In this document: piece by piece, positions 21,746-33,700 of the stretch | Position numbering within the stretch: the stretch's first letter is position 1 | How the letters are laid out: each line of letters starts with the position of its first letter | Source of the DNA: Antilocapra americana | Lineage: Eukaryota; Chordata; Mammalia; Artiodactyla; Antilocapridae | DNA length: 64,000 nucleotides | Direction: 5' to 3' | NCBI GenBank assembly: GCA_007570785.1 | Contig: ML660774.1 | Coordinates: 4,581,433-4,645,432, forward strand | Translations under genes and position numbers: made by a program | Notes under the pieces: generated by a model | The model's database searches: none | What the model was told of the DNA's origin: nothing | Seen by the model: only the letters and a program-made list of their open reading frames with translations

Positions 21746-23064
21746 ATCTTTTATCAGTTCTTCTTAAGTTTCTCTTATCTAAAAATATCTTTCCAAGAAG
21801 ATAACACAGATGAATCCATACCCCATCAAATAAATAATTTTTAAGGTGTATGAATACATACATTTATATATGCTGTATTTATTTCCCAACAGAATTCTAC
21901 ATTCTATAAAATTTATGCTTTAAAAAGTAAGATTTTAATAGGCACGTATTTAAATGGTCAGCATGATTGGCACATTCAAGACCTCAGAATTCTCAGAATA
22001 GTCCTGAAGATTCACTTTCCTCTACCATGGGCATTTTAATTGACAACCAAAAGGAAGCAGGTTTAGATGAGAAATAACTAAATGTACACATCACATCACA
22101 AAGTAGAAGACTGAACCACAGAAGATGGATTTAAGTCCTCCTCTGACGCTGGGCCTCTTGCTTTTTGCAGGGAATGATGTTTTTCCCTTCTAAAATGCCT
22201 TGTTATAAACGCCTCAATTGATTCTATACTCTACTTTTAAGTGGGGAATCAGACAGCCTACATGCCATGACTTATTCCGAGCAGTCTTGTTCTTGACATC
22301 CACTTGGCCAGTGGGAGGACCATGCCGTGTAAGAAGACAGAGTCTCATGGAATTCAAGGGCACTGTTGTTGTAAGCAAACTGTATGCTACAATGTGATTG
22401 CGTCACGCTGCAAGAGTCGCCTATATTTTTCAGGAACTGATTGTATGTATGCAATTTATTCCTTGAGAACCCATTATTATAACACCAGAAATTCTTGGGA
22501 AGGTAGAAGAAAGAACACATTACAGTCAGATTCCAATAATTATTTAAGCTGTTTAAAGTCACTTGACTTGTTTTATATGAGAAAAAACAAACCCCACAAA
22601 GAAAAACAAAACTACAATTATGTAGTGTGTGCATTTGATGCAGCTTTCTGATTTCATGCTTGAGACTGAACATGATATTATACATTTTAAGATTGATATT
22701 TAGGGAAACAATTGCTTGAAATGTGAAAATAACAGCCGCCAAATCTTTACAGGTTGAAGTATAATGTTTCTGTCAAATTTCTGTCTAGTTTTCACTCATG
22801 GAAAAGTTGAGCATGTTAGCACAGTACCTTTATTCTATGCAATTCCTTTGTGATATCCTTACTCATGTGGTAGGAGCTCCTTGCTACAACTCTCAAAGTA
22901 TTTAATTGGTGTTGTCTTAGGAAAAGATAATAATTTCCCTGTATCTGAATAAACTACATACGGTTGGAGTTTTCCTCCAGCCTGCTTTAGTTAAAAATTA
23001 AGAACTTAATTCTACTTTACAATGGGCATCAAGGTAATATTTTTAATGGTATAGATTTATGTTA
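21746..23064. other. Unique noncoding sequence
   Basis: No gene recognised. Overlapping frames on both strands at about 22272-22742 show no family resemblance, though the sequence there looks less random than its surroundings and is listed separately as a possible regulatory element. Confidence 0.45.
22270..22600. promoter_or_regulatory. Possible conserved regulatory element with an ATF/C-EBP-like site
   Basis: Repeat-free stretch of balanced composition. At 22397-22406 it contains ATTGCGTCAC, a C/EBP half-site joined to an ATF/CREB half-site. Only motifs are visible; conservation was not tested. An unremarkable intronic stretch is the alternative. Confidence 0.22.
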
Positions 23065-23071
23065 CCATCTT

Positions 23072-23180
23072 TTTGTTGTTATTGTTCAGTCACTCAGTCG
23101 TGTTCGACTCTCTGTGACCCCATGAATAGCAGCATACTGGGTTTCCCTGCCCTTCACTCTCTCTCAGAGTTTGCTCAATT
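23072..23180 (-). mobile_element. Short BovB LINE 3' end with 7-bp TSD
   Basis: Only about 109 bp of the BovB tail remain: 'gttattgttcagtcactcag', 'ctctgtgaccccatga' and 'ctctcagagtttgctcaa'. CCATCTT occurs at 23065-23071 and 23181-23187, which fits a TSD. Confidence 0.88.
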
Positions 23181-23187
23181 CCATCTT

Positions 23188-26100
23188 ACACAAGGTATAA
23201 ATTTCTAGAATCACAAATGTACTATGATAGATGTCTATTGCATTTATCATCCCCTTTCAACGAATTAAAAAAAAAAGTAATGGAGTATGAAAAACAATTT
23301 AATTGGATTAAAAAAACACTCCAAGTTGCAAAGCATCTTCCTACTAAAAAACATTTAAAAGTGGATGAGTGAAGGATTGTGGGAATATTCTTCAGGTGAC
23401 TCTTGTAAGAGAAATTGTAAATGCAGGACCTGAATCAAAAGGAGCAGGGTGGTATAGCAAAAATAAATAACATTGGAAGACTCATCGACATTGATCTTTA
23501 TTTTTCAAATATTTGTGATACAAGTGAGACTTTTTGTAGAACAGAAAAAAAGGAAAAGGTAGTAGTATCTGTGTCACTGAATGATAATACACTTATTTTT
23601 GATACCGTTACCATATTTAAGAAACAGGATCAATCCTATATTATGTACTTTAAAGATTTGCTAGAGTAAATAACTTGAAGTTTACAAATAATAATGTTTT
23701 TGGTTCTATTCCATCACACTTAGTTAACCAACTTTAATGTGAAATTAAGGGAAAAAAAAAAAAAGTACTTCCTTTGTAAATCTACTAGTTTTATCCCCTC
23801 CCTCCCTTGATTTCCTTTTTACATCTTGTCTGTATTTACTGCATATGTGCTCAAATTTTCTGCATTTTATTTGACACAATCAAGGACACACAGAGCAATT
23901 TCTATTTCTGTATGAATCATCCCCATATGGGAATTCCAGTCAATTTAAACCACAACTGATCTTGCATGTTTGGCCACCATCTGTGTAGGCCTCTCTTGAA
24001 CCTCTCCATTTTCAGTTCTTTTGCTTGCTTTAGCAACTACATTTGTGTAGTTTGACACATTAGTGTAGAAACTAGAATTTTCCTCCCGATACTATGCCTA
24101 GGATCTACCGCAGACAAATGAAGCCTTAGATCTGTTTCTCACTCTACACTGCTGCCAAGTCCCTGATGTGAATGCCTATCTTTTTATCCTTCCAACCTAA
24201 ATTTCAACTTCTTATATGCATTTTATTTTTGCCAGCATTTTGTCTTTGCGCTCGCTGATTTAACGTGCTTTTCACATGGTATCTTCAGTTTTCCTTACCA
24301 ATGCAGCTTGTGGAAATATTGCTATTTCACTAACCTCTCTTGATTCCACCACACCTATTTGCCCCCTATGTAAATTTGCCTTTTATTTCTTTTTGGTAGA
24401 TCAGGTTTTAAGTCTCAGATGTTAAATGAGATGTCAGAATTTCTTTCAGTCTGTACATCAGTTGGTCACTATTTGTATAAAATTAATGAAATGACAGGTC
24501 TATGGGTTTTGGATTCAAAGAGCTAAAATGTTATTTTTTTTTAGTCAAATGATTCTATTGTAATTCTAAATGGTCATGCAAACTTTTTTCTTTGGTTTGC
24601 TCTGGGCATATCATAAATTTAGGCTTGCGGTGATGTTATACTTAGTTGCCTAGTAGTACTATATGATTTTGCTTGTATTTGAACTGAAATATGTAACATT
24701 CTCGCCTCATACATAGAATTACTCAATCCTCTTTTTTTCCTCCATATATATATAATATACCTTATGATCACTTCTACATTTAAAAATTTTATGGCCGTTA
24801 GGAAATAATGCTCTAACTTTGGCCCAAATATCTTATAATGTTGCTATTTGGGAAGAAATGTAGCGTAGTTATAATCAGTCAGTTTTCAACATATTTGTTC
24901 ATTGAAATTTTATTTTAAAAAATACTTGTCTGTCTTTATCCTCAGAAATTAGATCCACATGCAGTTTTGAATAACATTAGAGTTAAGGGTAGTAACTCTC
25001 AATTCATGGCTAGAACAGTAAAGCTGACAGAAAAATTGTAAGCTATTTCTAAATGTCTGTGCTTTTACATGAATATCACTAAATACCAATTCAAGAATGC
25101 TGTTATGAATAATTAAGTGAAAAACTAATTAGTCTGATTCTTTTTCTGCTATTTAAAATTGCAGCATTTTACATATTTTCCATTAATTTTATTAGTTCTC
25201 AGCCAAACATGAACAAGTTATTAAAATTATACTTTGTTAAAATTTTATGCCCACGACTTGCTATCTTTACAGTCATTTCCTTAAAATAATATTTAATCAC
25301 AACCCCAGAGTCACAAGTATAATACAAAAAAACCTCCATGATATTTTATCATTAAGTCTAATTATTGTGCACGGCACACTCTGTCACCCAAGGACGTCTG
25401 ATTCATCTCCAAACATAGCACATGGGGCAGTGAAATGTTCCTCTTCTCAACACGCTACTGTGTTTTCTTTCTGCCAGCTCATAGTGCCAGATTTACTAAT
25501 TGATAAAAATGAAAAGTAGCTTCCACTGTGAACGACTGCAACATATTCATGAGGAAGTATCCTATTTACCAATGTTTAAAGTAAATTATTTCAAGATCAA
25601 GTCAGGAATTTGCAACTTAGATAGAAGGAAACTATTTTAACTTGATTGGTCATTTTCAGTTTGCAGGATTTTTTCAGAGAATGAATTTTGAAAAAGAAGT
25701 ATTTTTAAATTTTTTTCCCCTAATGTTCTCTTTAAAAACTTTTGTCAACCTTTATAACACATCAAAATATATAACTGGTGTACTTGTTTCATATCAGAAA
25801 TGTGATGATAAGCTGCTTTTAATCTTGAAGCACAATTTTGGGGGGTCACTATAAGAAGGGGTCCTGGGTGTTCAAACTGATGCTACAAGATTCTTCAGTG
25901 GCAAGCTTCCCTCCCCGCCTCAAATAATGTGTTCCCTAAATCCATTCTCTCCTAGAGCAATGGAAGTGTATGAGCTCACGGTAATGAGAGTCTAGTGAAG
26001 CTCTCAATTTCCATTTTAAGGTTAAATACCAAGTATTTCCTCTGTCAAAGATCTTGAATTTAAACTTGCTTTACCTTGCTTTCTTTAGAAATACATCAAA

Positions 26101-26544
26101 ATTAATCAGCCCAGAGTAATACTATTTGCTAAAAGTATTTGCTAGTACTTTTAATCTTCTTTAATTCCTTACAATAATTGGCTTAGAAAGCCAAACTGTA
26201 GCACCAGCATGATTGCCAAGTGTCACACTACAGGTTAGATGGTGAAAAGTTTTATTAAATACCGCTAATTTTACATCTTGGCATGAAATAATGAATTTAT
26301 TTTCATTTTCCCCAGTTCCAATCATACATTTTTACATAATTGAGTTTTTTATTTATTTAATAATTCTCTTAGTTAAAAACAAAACAAAACTGTGTATAAT
26401 CTTATAAAAATCCCATTAGCTCTGACTACTAAGAAATAAAATAGAAGCATTGGATATTGATTTTTTAATGTCTTCAACTTGACTGGCATGAGAAATTGTC
26501 TCATTAGCTTCTGTTGGTTAATATTAAGGTATGCAAAGCAACAC
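23188..26544. other. AT-rich unique noncoding sequence
   Basis: No gene or recent transposon recognised in about 3.3 kb. A better-balanced patch around 25330-25540, with 'tcaagtataatac', 'gcacggcacactctgtcaccc' and a TTAC/TAAT-rich end, might be a conserved element. Poly-A runs occur at 23270 and 23750. Confidence 0.45.
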
Positions 26545-27688
26545 ATCCTTTTTAATTGTTTTTAAATTAGAGGATAATTACTTTACAATATTGTGATGGT
26601 TTTTGCCAAACATCAACATGAATCAGCATTAGGTATACATATAACCCCTTCCTCTTGAACCTGCCTCCCAGCTCCCTCCCATCCCACCCCTCTGGGTTGT
26701 CACAGAGTACCGGCTTTAGGTTCCCTGCATCATATATCAAACTCCCGCTGGCTATCTGTTTTCCATGTGGTGATGTATATATTTCAATGTGGTTCTCTCA
26801 TATCATCTCACCCTGTCCTTCCCCCACTGTGTCCAAAATGTCTGTATCTCCTTTGCTGCCCTACAAGTAGACTCATCAGTACTGTTTGTCTAGATTCCAT
26901 ATATATGTATGTGTATATGTTTGTGTTAATATATATTTGTCTTTATCTTTCTTCAGTATATTTACTTCACTCTGTATAATAGGCTTTAGGTTCATCAACC
27001 TCATTAGAAGTGACTCAAATGCATTTCTTTTTACAGCTAAGGAATAGTCCATTGTGGTATAAATACCACACCTTCCTTACCCATTCATCTGTTGAATGAC
27101 ATCTCGGTTGTTTCGCATCCTAGCCATTGTAAATAGTGCTACAGTGAACACTGGGATATCTTTTTCAATTCTGGTTTTCTCAGAGTATAAGCCCAGTAGT
27201 GGGAGATCATATGGTAGTTTTATTACTAGTTTTTTAAGGACTCTCCACACTGGTCCCCATAGTGACTGTATAAATTTATATTCCTACCAACAGTATATGA
27301 GGGTTCCCATTTCCCCACACCCTCTCCAGCATTTATTATTTGTAGACTTTTTGATGATGGCCATTTTGACTAGTGTGAATTGATACCTCATTATAGTTTA
27401 GGTGTGCATTTCTCTCATAATGAGCAATGTTGAGCATCTTTTCATGTGTTTATTAGCCATCTGCAGGTCTTCATTAGGGAAATGTCTGTTTAGGTCTTCT
27501 GCCCCTTTTTTGATTGGGTTGTTTTTCTAGTATTGAGCTGCATGAGCTGCTTGTATATTTTGGAGATTAATTCTTTGTCAGTTGTTTTGTTTGTTATTAA
27601 TTTCTTCCATCCTGAGGGTTGTCTTTTCACCTTGCTGATAGTTTCTTTCATTGTGCAAAAGCTTTTAAATTTAATTCAGTCACATATA
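26545..27688 (-). mobile_element. L1 3' end, about 1.1 kb, 5'-truncated
   Basis: The 3' end lies on the left ('gaggataattactttacaat...tggtttttgccaaacatc' is antisense 3' UTR). To the right follows antisense ORF2 C-terminal sequence: 'ccattcatctgttgaatgac', 'tagccattgtaaatagtgc', 'tccccacaccctctccagc' and 'tgatgatggccattttgac'. The ORF is destroyed by stops and indels. The style is that of ruminant L1 rather than the ancient L1M segments. Confidence 0.92.
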
Positions 27689-27961
27689 GGGAGCCACTAT
27701 GGATAAAAGGATAGTTCAATTCAAAATTCAAATCATATATCTGCTATGTCTGAGAGTATCACATTGTTTATTTTTTATTATTTATTGACTTATTGACATT
27801 ATTAACATTATGACTCTCTCAGTACTTCCATTAGAGCATTATTTTGTCACAGTCTGTAGGAAGATTCAGGAACTGATGGAAGGCACCCTTCACTTCAGCT
27901 GCAGAACTGAGGGTTGTTAAGGGCGGCTGGGTGGTACTTCAGTGCAACTCTGGTGGACTTA

Positions 27962-28168
27962 GGGCCTCCCATGTGCCTCCGTGGTAAAGAATCTGCCTGC
28001 CAATGCAGGAGCTCGAGGAGACATGGGTTCAATCCCTGAGTCTGGAAGATCCCCCAGAGGAGGAAATGGCGACCCACTTCAGTATTCTTCCATGGGAAAT
28101 CCCATGGACAGATGAACCTGGTGGGCTACAGTCCACAGTCGAAGAGAGTCAGGCTTGACTGAGAACGC
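27962..28168 (+). mobile_element. Bov-tA SINE
   Basis: Plus-oriented: 'agggcctcccatgtgcctcc' stands for the head, 'gggttcaatccctgagtctgg' contains the B box, and the body runs to 'gcttgactgagaacgc'. An extra 'gctcgaggag' sits before the B box, like the insertion in the SINE at 11250. Confidence 0.94.
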
Positions 28169-28242
28169 AAGTGGGTGGTTAAGACAGACAAAGAAAGAGC
28201 AAAACCCACCCAACTTTGAATTTGGGTTCAAAGTTTGCAAAA

Positions 28243-28282
28243 GTGGGTTAGTGAAATCCTAGGTGGGTTAGTGAAATCCTAG
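28243..28282 (+). repeat. Exact 20-bp tandem duplication
   Basis: The unit GTGGGTTAGTGAAATCCTAG occupies 28243-28262 and again 28263-28282 without change. A small inverted repeat (AACTTTGAA / TTCAAAGTT, 9-bp arms) lies just upstream at about 28212-28235. Confidence 0.95.
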
Positions 28283-28954
28283 ATGCCAGGGTTGTTTTTT
28301 AAAGCCCCTTAATCTCACTCTGCCTCAAGCCTTTATAGCGAGAGGTATCCTCTAAACCCTAAATGATTTTGGATAGAGGAGGCCCTTGGCCACCTGCCGA
28401 GGCATATATCTGAAATGTGACATATTCTAGGATCGGTTCATTTACTTACGTAGTCACTGAATCATAAGAGGAGGTGGAAAGCTGGGGTACAAGTGCTTCA
28501 GAGATGAAAGTGGGTTTGGGAACTGGAGACCTACTGGGGTAACAGCATTATGGCAGAAGGTGGAAGGGACCACCTAACAAAGTCAGCTGACTGGAAAACG
28601 CGGGACCCTGGTATTCCAGGATGCAAGGAATGACACCCACAGCACAAAGGATGTTTTCCTTTGTTCAACATGCAGCACAGAGTCAGTTTAGCAGAGAAGA
28701 GAGAGCAGGATAGAGGGGTGCCAGAGGGTACCCTTGCCACAAAACCTATTTCCAGGCACCTCCATAGACGAGAAAGCCAGCACAGCTACTGATGAGAGCG
28801 TAGTTCCTGCACATAGAGGAGAGGGGACCGCTAGAGTCTGGGGGTGGGGGAGCTGGGAATTCTCCAGATAGTGGATACGAATGGATAAGTGAAGGTATAT
28901 TCTTGTTCTTGGAGGTTTTGGCTTGGGGCAGTTATTTTGTTGTTTTTGTTGGTT
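28283..28954. other. Unique noncoding sequence
   Basis: No gene recognised. Composition is more balanced than average. A 69-codon minus frame at 28531-28740 has no visible family. Confidence 0.4.
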
Positions 28955-28969
28955 GTTTCATTGTGTTTT

Positions 28970-29561
28970 TTTTTTAATTTAATTTTATTTTTTTATTGGT
29001 TTTGCCATACAATGACATGAAATCGCCATGGGTTTACATATGCTCCCCCTCCAGAACCCCCCACCCTCCTCCCTCCCGATTCCCTCCCCCTGGGAAATCT
29101 CGATGCACCAGCCCCAAGCATCAGTCCTGGGCTGGCGATTGATTTCACATATGACAATCAATCAACATGTTTCAATGCCTTTCTCCCATATCATCTCACC
29201 CTTGCCTTCTTCCATAGAGTCCACGTGTCTATTCTATACATCTGCGTTCCTTTTGCTGTCTCGCATGCTGGGTTCTCGTTACCATCTTTCTAAATTCCAT
29301 ATATATGCGTTAGTATACTGTATTGTTGTTTTTCCTTCTGGCTTACTTCACTCTGGATAATAGGCTCCAGTTCCGTCCACCTGAATAGAACTGCTTCAAA
29401 TGAATTTTTTTTTTAATGCTGAATAATATTCCATTGTGTATATGTACCACAGCTTTCTTATCCATTCATCAGTTGATGGGCATCTAGGTTGCTTCCATGT
29501 CCTGGCTATTGTAAACAATGTGGCGATGAACATTGGGGTACACGTGGCTCTTTCAATTCTG
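28970..29561 (-). mobile_element. L1 insertion, 592 bp, with 15-bp TSD
   Basis: GTTTCATTGTGTTTT is repeated exactly at 28955-28969 and 29562-29576. The A tail (poly-T on this strand) is on the left and the 3' UTR follows. The right end carries the ORF2 C-terminus, whose CPSTDEWIRKLWYIYTMEYY residues are readable in the minus frame 29396-29608. The TSD is perfect and the ORF end is intact up to the truncation, so this is one of the younger insertions here. It lacks reverse transcriptase and cannot move itself. Confidence 0.97.
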
Positions 29562-29582
29562 GTTTCATTGTGTTTTGAGTAG

Positions 29583-29795
29583 CAGTGCAGCGTAATGGCT
29601 AAGAGCATGGCCCCGCAGTAGCATGCCTGGGTTGAATTGGGCTCTCAAGCCTGGTTATTGTTACATCCTGAGAAGTTACCTACATGCTGTGTGCCTCAGT
29701 TTCCCTGCAGAAAAATAGAGATACTAATACCTCTTTCACAGCCTTCTGCGAGAATTAGGTGAATTAACACATTTTAGAATACTGCCCACACAAAC
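29583..29795 (+). mobile_element. MIR SINE, well preserved
   Basis: From 'cagcgtaatggctaagagcat' (tRNA-like head) through 'gtgcctcagtttccctgcag' and 'aatagagatactaatacctc' to 'actgcccacacaaacc', the MIR consensus order is clear. The L1 at 28970 inserted immediately upstream of its first base. Confidence 0.85.
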
Positions 29796-30236
29796 CCTCA
29801 TCACTGGATTTTGATTTTGGATTTTGCCTATCTACACATAATTTTGCTAAATCCTGCTTATAATTGAGGGACTTGAATCAGGCATGAAACATAAGGGGCA
29901 GGTGCCAAAGATTCAGGAATTGAGGTCAACAATATTTTATTGAAGTCATTTTTAAAATCAAAATTAATGCAGAAGAGCCTGTAATGAACAAAACTTCACA
30001 TAAAGGCAAAGATCCATCAGCTTATGAATGTAGGTGTTTCCCACAACCATGGGTCAGACCTGGATACTTGAGTAACCAAAATAGTATTCCTGAATAGATT
30101 TGGACCATCGTGGCTGAGATTCACTAATGGGACAAGGCATGCCTACTCGTTTATTTTCAACTTAACTTCCTTGCAATTTAGGCATTATTGCAACTGTAAT
30201 TATATAGTTAAGTGTATCTATACAAAGACTTAACCT
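29796..30236. other. Unique noncoding sequence
   Basis: No gene, repeat or RNA gene recognised. Confidence 0.45.
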
Positions 30237-30449
30237 ACAGTCCCTTCAGTCGTGTCCAACTCTTTGCAACGCTATGGACTGTAACCTGCCAAACTCCTCT
30301 GTCCGTGGGAGTTCTCCAGGCAAGAAAACTAGAGTGGGCTGCCACGCCCTCCTTCTGGGGCTCTTCCCCACCCAGGAATTGAACCTGAGTCTCTTACATC
30401 TCCTGCATTGGCAGGAGGGTTCTTTACCACTAGTGCCACCTGGGAAGCC
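30237..30449 (-). mobile_element. Bov-tA SINE
   Basis: Minus-oriented, from 'cagtcgtgtccaactctttgc' to 'gtgccacctgggaagcc'. The B-box complement 'aggaattgaacctga' is present. TSD not found. Confidence 0.94.
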
Positions 30450-32869
30450 CACATATGTGCATAAGTATATATAACAGCAGTATATTGATAGGTTCAACTT
30501 TTAAAATATAGCACATAAATACATTTTGCCAGTTAATACTCATATACTGTGAAAGACTAGAAGATGATTCTATGACAAAGATCCCATAGACATACCACAT
30601 GGTTTTATTCATCCATCCAGTGCATATACATTGAGTGGCTCCTCCTTGCCAGACTCCAAATACAATCATAAAAGGTTCCATCTTTCTGTCTAATATTTTT
30701 CAGCTTTTTTTCCTTACGTGGAACTCCAGGGTGCAAAGCAGATAGGTCTGGAATTACTCTCTGTGGATCAGAAACAGGGTATCCTGAGGCCCCTGCCTTA
30801 CTGTGAAGTCTTCTACATATAGCCCTGTCCATGGTCTTCAAGTTTGAAAAACACTGTTTTAAACGAATGATTGTGTAATAAATTTCTTTAAATGAATACC
30901 AATGTAATCATCAAAAGACAGGAAATAATATACCTATCTCTATTTTTATATGAGAATATAATGATTTGTTTAGATGTGAATGTGTCTAGGTACCAAAGCC
31001 TAATCTACTCTCTGGGAGTTTGGCAATGAAATGGGCACCTGAGCATCTCTGAATAAGCTCTAACATCAGTGAATGGCAGCCTCTATCCTGCCTGTTGTTA
31101 GGACATTTAGAATTTTTGTTTGCTGTCTTTATTCAGTTTCTGTAGAACTCTAGGATATAACAAGGTAACAAAGGCATGCAGATGAATTCTGTGTTTGTTA
31201 GCTGATGCTCTTCCACAAGAAAATGTGTGAAGAAAGGACCCAAGTTCCAGGGGTTTTTTTATTGAGCGATTGCTTTTAATTGGCTGAAAGGGTGAAAATC
31301 AGAAATCCCTAACCCTGTTCTTTTGCTCTCGGAAAACACTGGCAATGTCTATGGAATATTTTTGCCTCTGTGGCATATTTGAGATGTGAGACACATTAAC
31401 AATGAGAGGGGTTTTAGGTCAGAATTACTCTGCATCAGAGATGCCATTATCTGCTGATTTAGCTGGGCTGAAAACTGCTGAAAAATAATCCTTTTTGTGC
31501 CCTTGTCTCTGGCTTCAGCCTAGAGTTATAGAAAATCAGCTCTACCTGAGTCAGATAATCATTACAAAGTGAATTTTGTTCCTGACTCAATGGAAGTAAT
31601 TGGGGGGATATATTTGATGGGTATGATGACAATTACCTTAAGTTAAAGCTTTCTAGTACATTAAAAAAAGAGAGACTAAGCGCCACTAATAATCAAGCCA
31701 GTGGAGGCATCGGCAAATTATCCTTCACTCTGAATGTAGGTGATCACCTGAAATGTATTTCTACCCCCCAAAGCTTGATATTCTCCTTTTCCTGGGCTCT
31801 GGCATGGTGCACAGGCTTCCTCCAGCTGAGGTCCCCCCCGCAGCCCACGAAGCTGATTACCCAGCAGGCGTGCGGTTCCAGCGGGGAAGGCAAGATGGTG
31901 CAGCCTATTCCCTGGGGAGGGACATCCTGTGAAAACACCAAGGTTGAGAACTGTCATATTCACAGCAGTAGGTGCATTTTCCTCAGAAATTAATGGAGCA
32001 AGCTGGGCAAAAATGTTTTTAAGCTACATCTTCCCTAGAGTAAGATGCAAATTCAAAGCTCTTTTGAAGCCCTGGAATGAAAGTTAAAGATAAGACTTTT
32101 TAGTTTTTTGACATTGATAATATAGGCAACTCTAGCACAACGAATATTAAATTGAAATGCTAGATAAGTGGGCTGGATGTTATTCAGGCTGGCTCGGAGT
32201 GCAGTCACAGCCCACTCTTGAGCCTGTTTTCCAGGGCCACTTGCGATAAAGGATTATTGGGAATTTCCTGTGTATTTCTTCTTCCTGTGAGCTGTAGACA
32301 AGCAATTGTGATCACATTACGACTGGTAAATTTTAGGATGTGATAAATATATTCAGTGAGTGACTTTGACCCTGAACGTAACATCTGGAAAAGAAATAGT
32401 CTTAGCTTTTGGAAGTTCTCTGTTCGGTGTTCTGCAGGGTTGAGGGCCTGGGGAGTAGAAAACTGTTACTTTCCCCCTGCACAACATATAATCTTTAAAT
32501 ATGCATCTTATTCAAGAGAGGTAAGAGAGAATTATGTGCTAAACTTAAAAGAATGTGCAATTCATTTTAGAGAACTATCTATTACATTTTCTCAAAGAAT
32601 GTACCCATAAATGTCTTGAATGTGCTGGCGATGGCCAAAGTCAAGGTTTCTGCGGTATCTCTTCTCTTCACATGGTTAAGTAGAAGAAAGCCCTTTCTAT
32701 CTTAGATGTATGTATCTCTGGCTGGGACTTTGATACTCATTTCCACAAAGAGGAACAATAATTATAAGAGCTTATATGTGTACAGTCATCATAATAGCCC
32801 ATGTGTGTACAATACCTGAAAAGGAACACACATGGTCTTCCTGCCTTATCACATTGATCTGAAGAGCTG

Positions 32870-32975
32870 CAGAGCCTTCTGTATTATTTGCCTCATTTTA
32901 CCAACCAGGAAACTGTGGGTGACAGAGGTTTAGGTCATTTTCCCAAGAGAAAACACGAAGACCTAACGAATTGGG
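32870..32975 (-). mobile_element. MIR SINE core, diverged
   Basis: 'cctcattttaccaaccaggaa' followed by 'gacagaggtttaggtcatttt' is the antisense MIR core. Both ends are indistinct. Confidence 0.6.
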
Positions 32976-33529
32976 TCATTCATTCATTCATCCATTGAAT
33001 TACTTAAAGAATGTTTCTTAAATTCTCTTATGCATCATTATATTTTCTTCTACCACTCACTAGTCTGGGCCCTCAGCAAATCCCCAAATTCTTTAGTGAT
33101 CTAGTTACTTCAAATAAGAACTTGATTAGAGAAAAAGGCCTGAAAACTGGGGATTTGAATAAGTGATCTTTTGAGATGTCTTCCTATTTCAATATTTATA
33201 TTTCCATTAATATTTTTCTTTTCTTTACATTTCCTTCTTCCTGCTGACTTACTAACAGACACTTGCAAGATCTGTTTCTATCTCACTTGTGTATTTTATA
33301 CCTGAAAGTTCAGGAAACATTCAAAATAAATTGGGTGACTTTTTTGTGTGTATTTTTTCTGATAAAATATTTGGAATACAAACAGAAAGACCCATATATA
33401 TCATAGTTATCTAAAAAAATTTTATTGTCAAATAGTCAAGGCTACCCAAAATATGACCTGAGATTTGCTCCCAGCTAAAGCCTTTGTTTTAAAAAGAGTT
33501 GTCTTCTATGTGTAAAATAATTTTCTTAG

Positions 33530-33700
33530 AGCTTGAAACCTTCAGTCGCCAAATTGCTGCCAGCAACAATAACGAAAAATTCGGATCCGACTAATTGGAA
33601 AGCATTGGAGCATGAGTATCTGGGAGTGATTCATTGTCGCTAATGATGTTTCCAATTACTCACAAGTATTTATTCATTCTGAATCCTGTGAGTACATACA
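33530..33700. promoter_or_regulatory. Candidate conserved enhancer-like patch
   Basis: Repeat-free stretch with closely packed factor-type words: AACAAT (SOX type) at 33565-33570, TAATTGG (homeodomain type) at 33592-33598, CATTGT at 33632-33637 and TAATGA at 33641-33646. Three CpGs lie in 'aattcggatccgac' and nearby, which is unusual in this AT-rich context. Function is inferred from motif density only. Confidence 0.28.

Noticed and set aside
28941..28985. T-rich stretch as a possible polymerase III terminator or independent repeat
   Set aside because: Explained as the A tail of the minus-strand L1, bounded by its TSD.
31850..31880. CTCF-like word 'cccagcaggcgtgcgg'
   Set aside because: Several core positions differ from the consensus; not enough to call an insulator.
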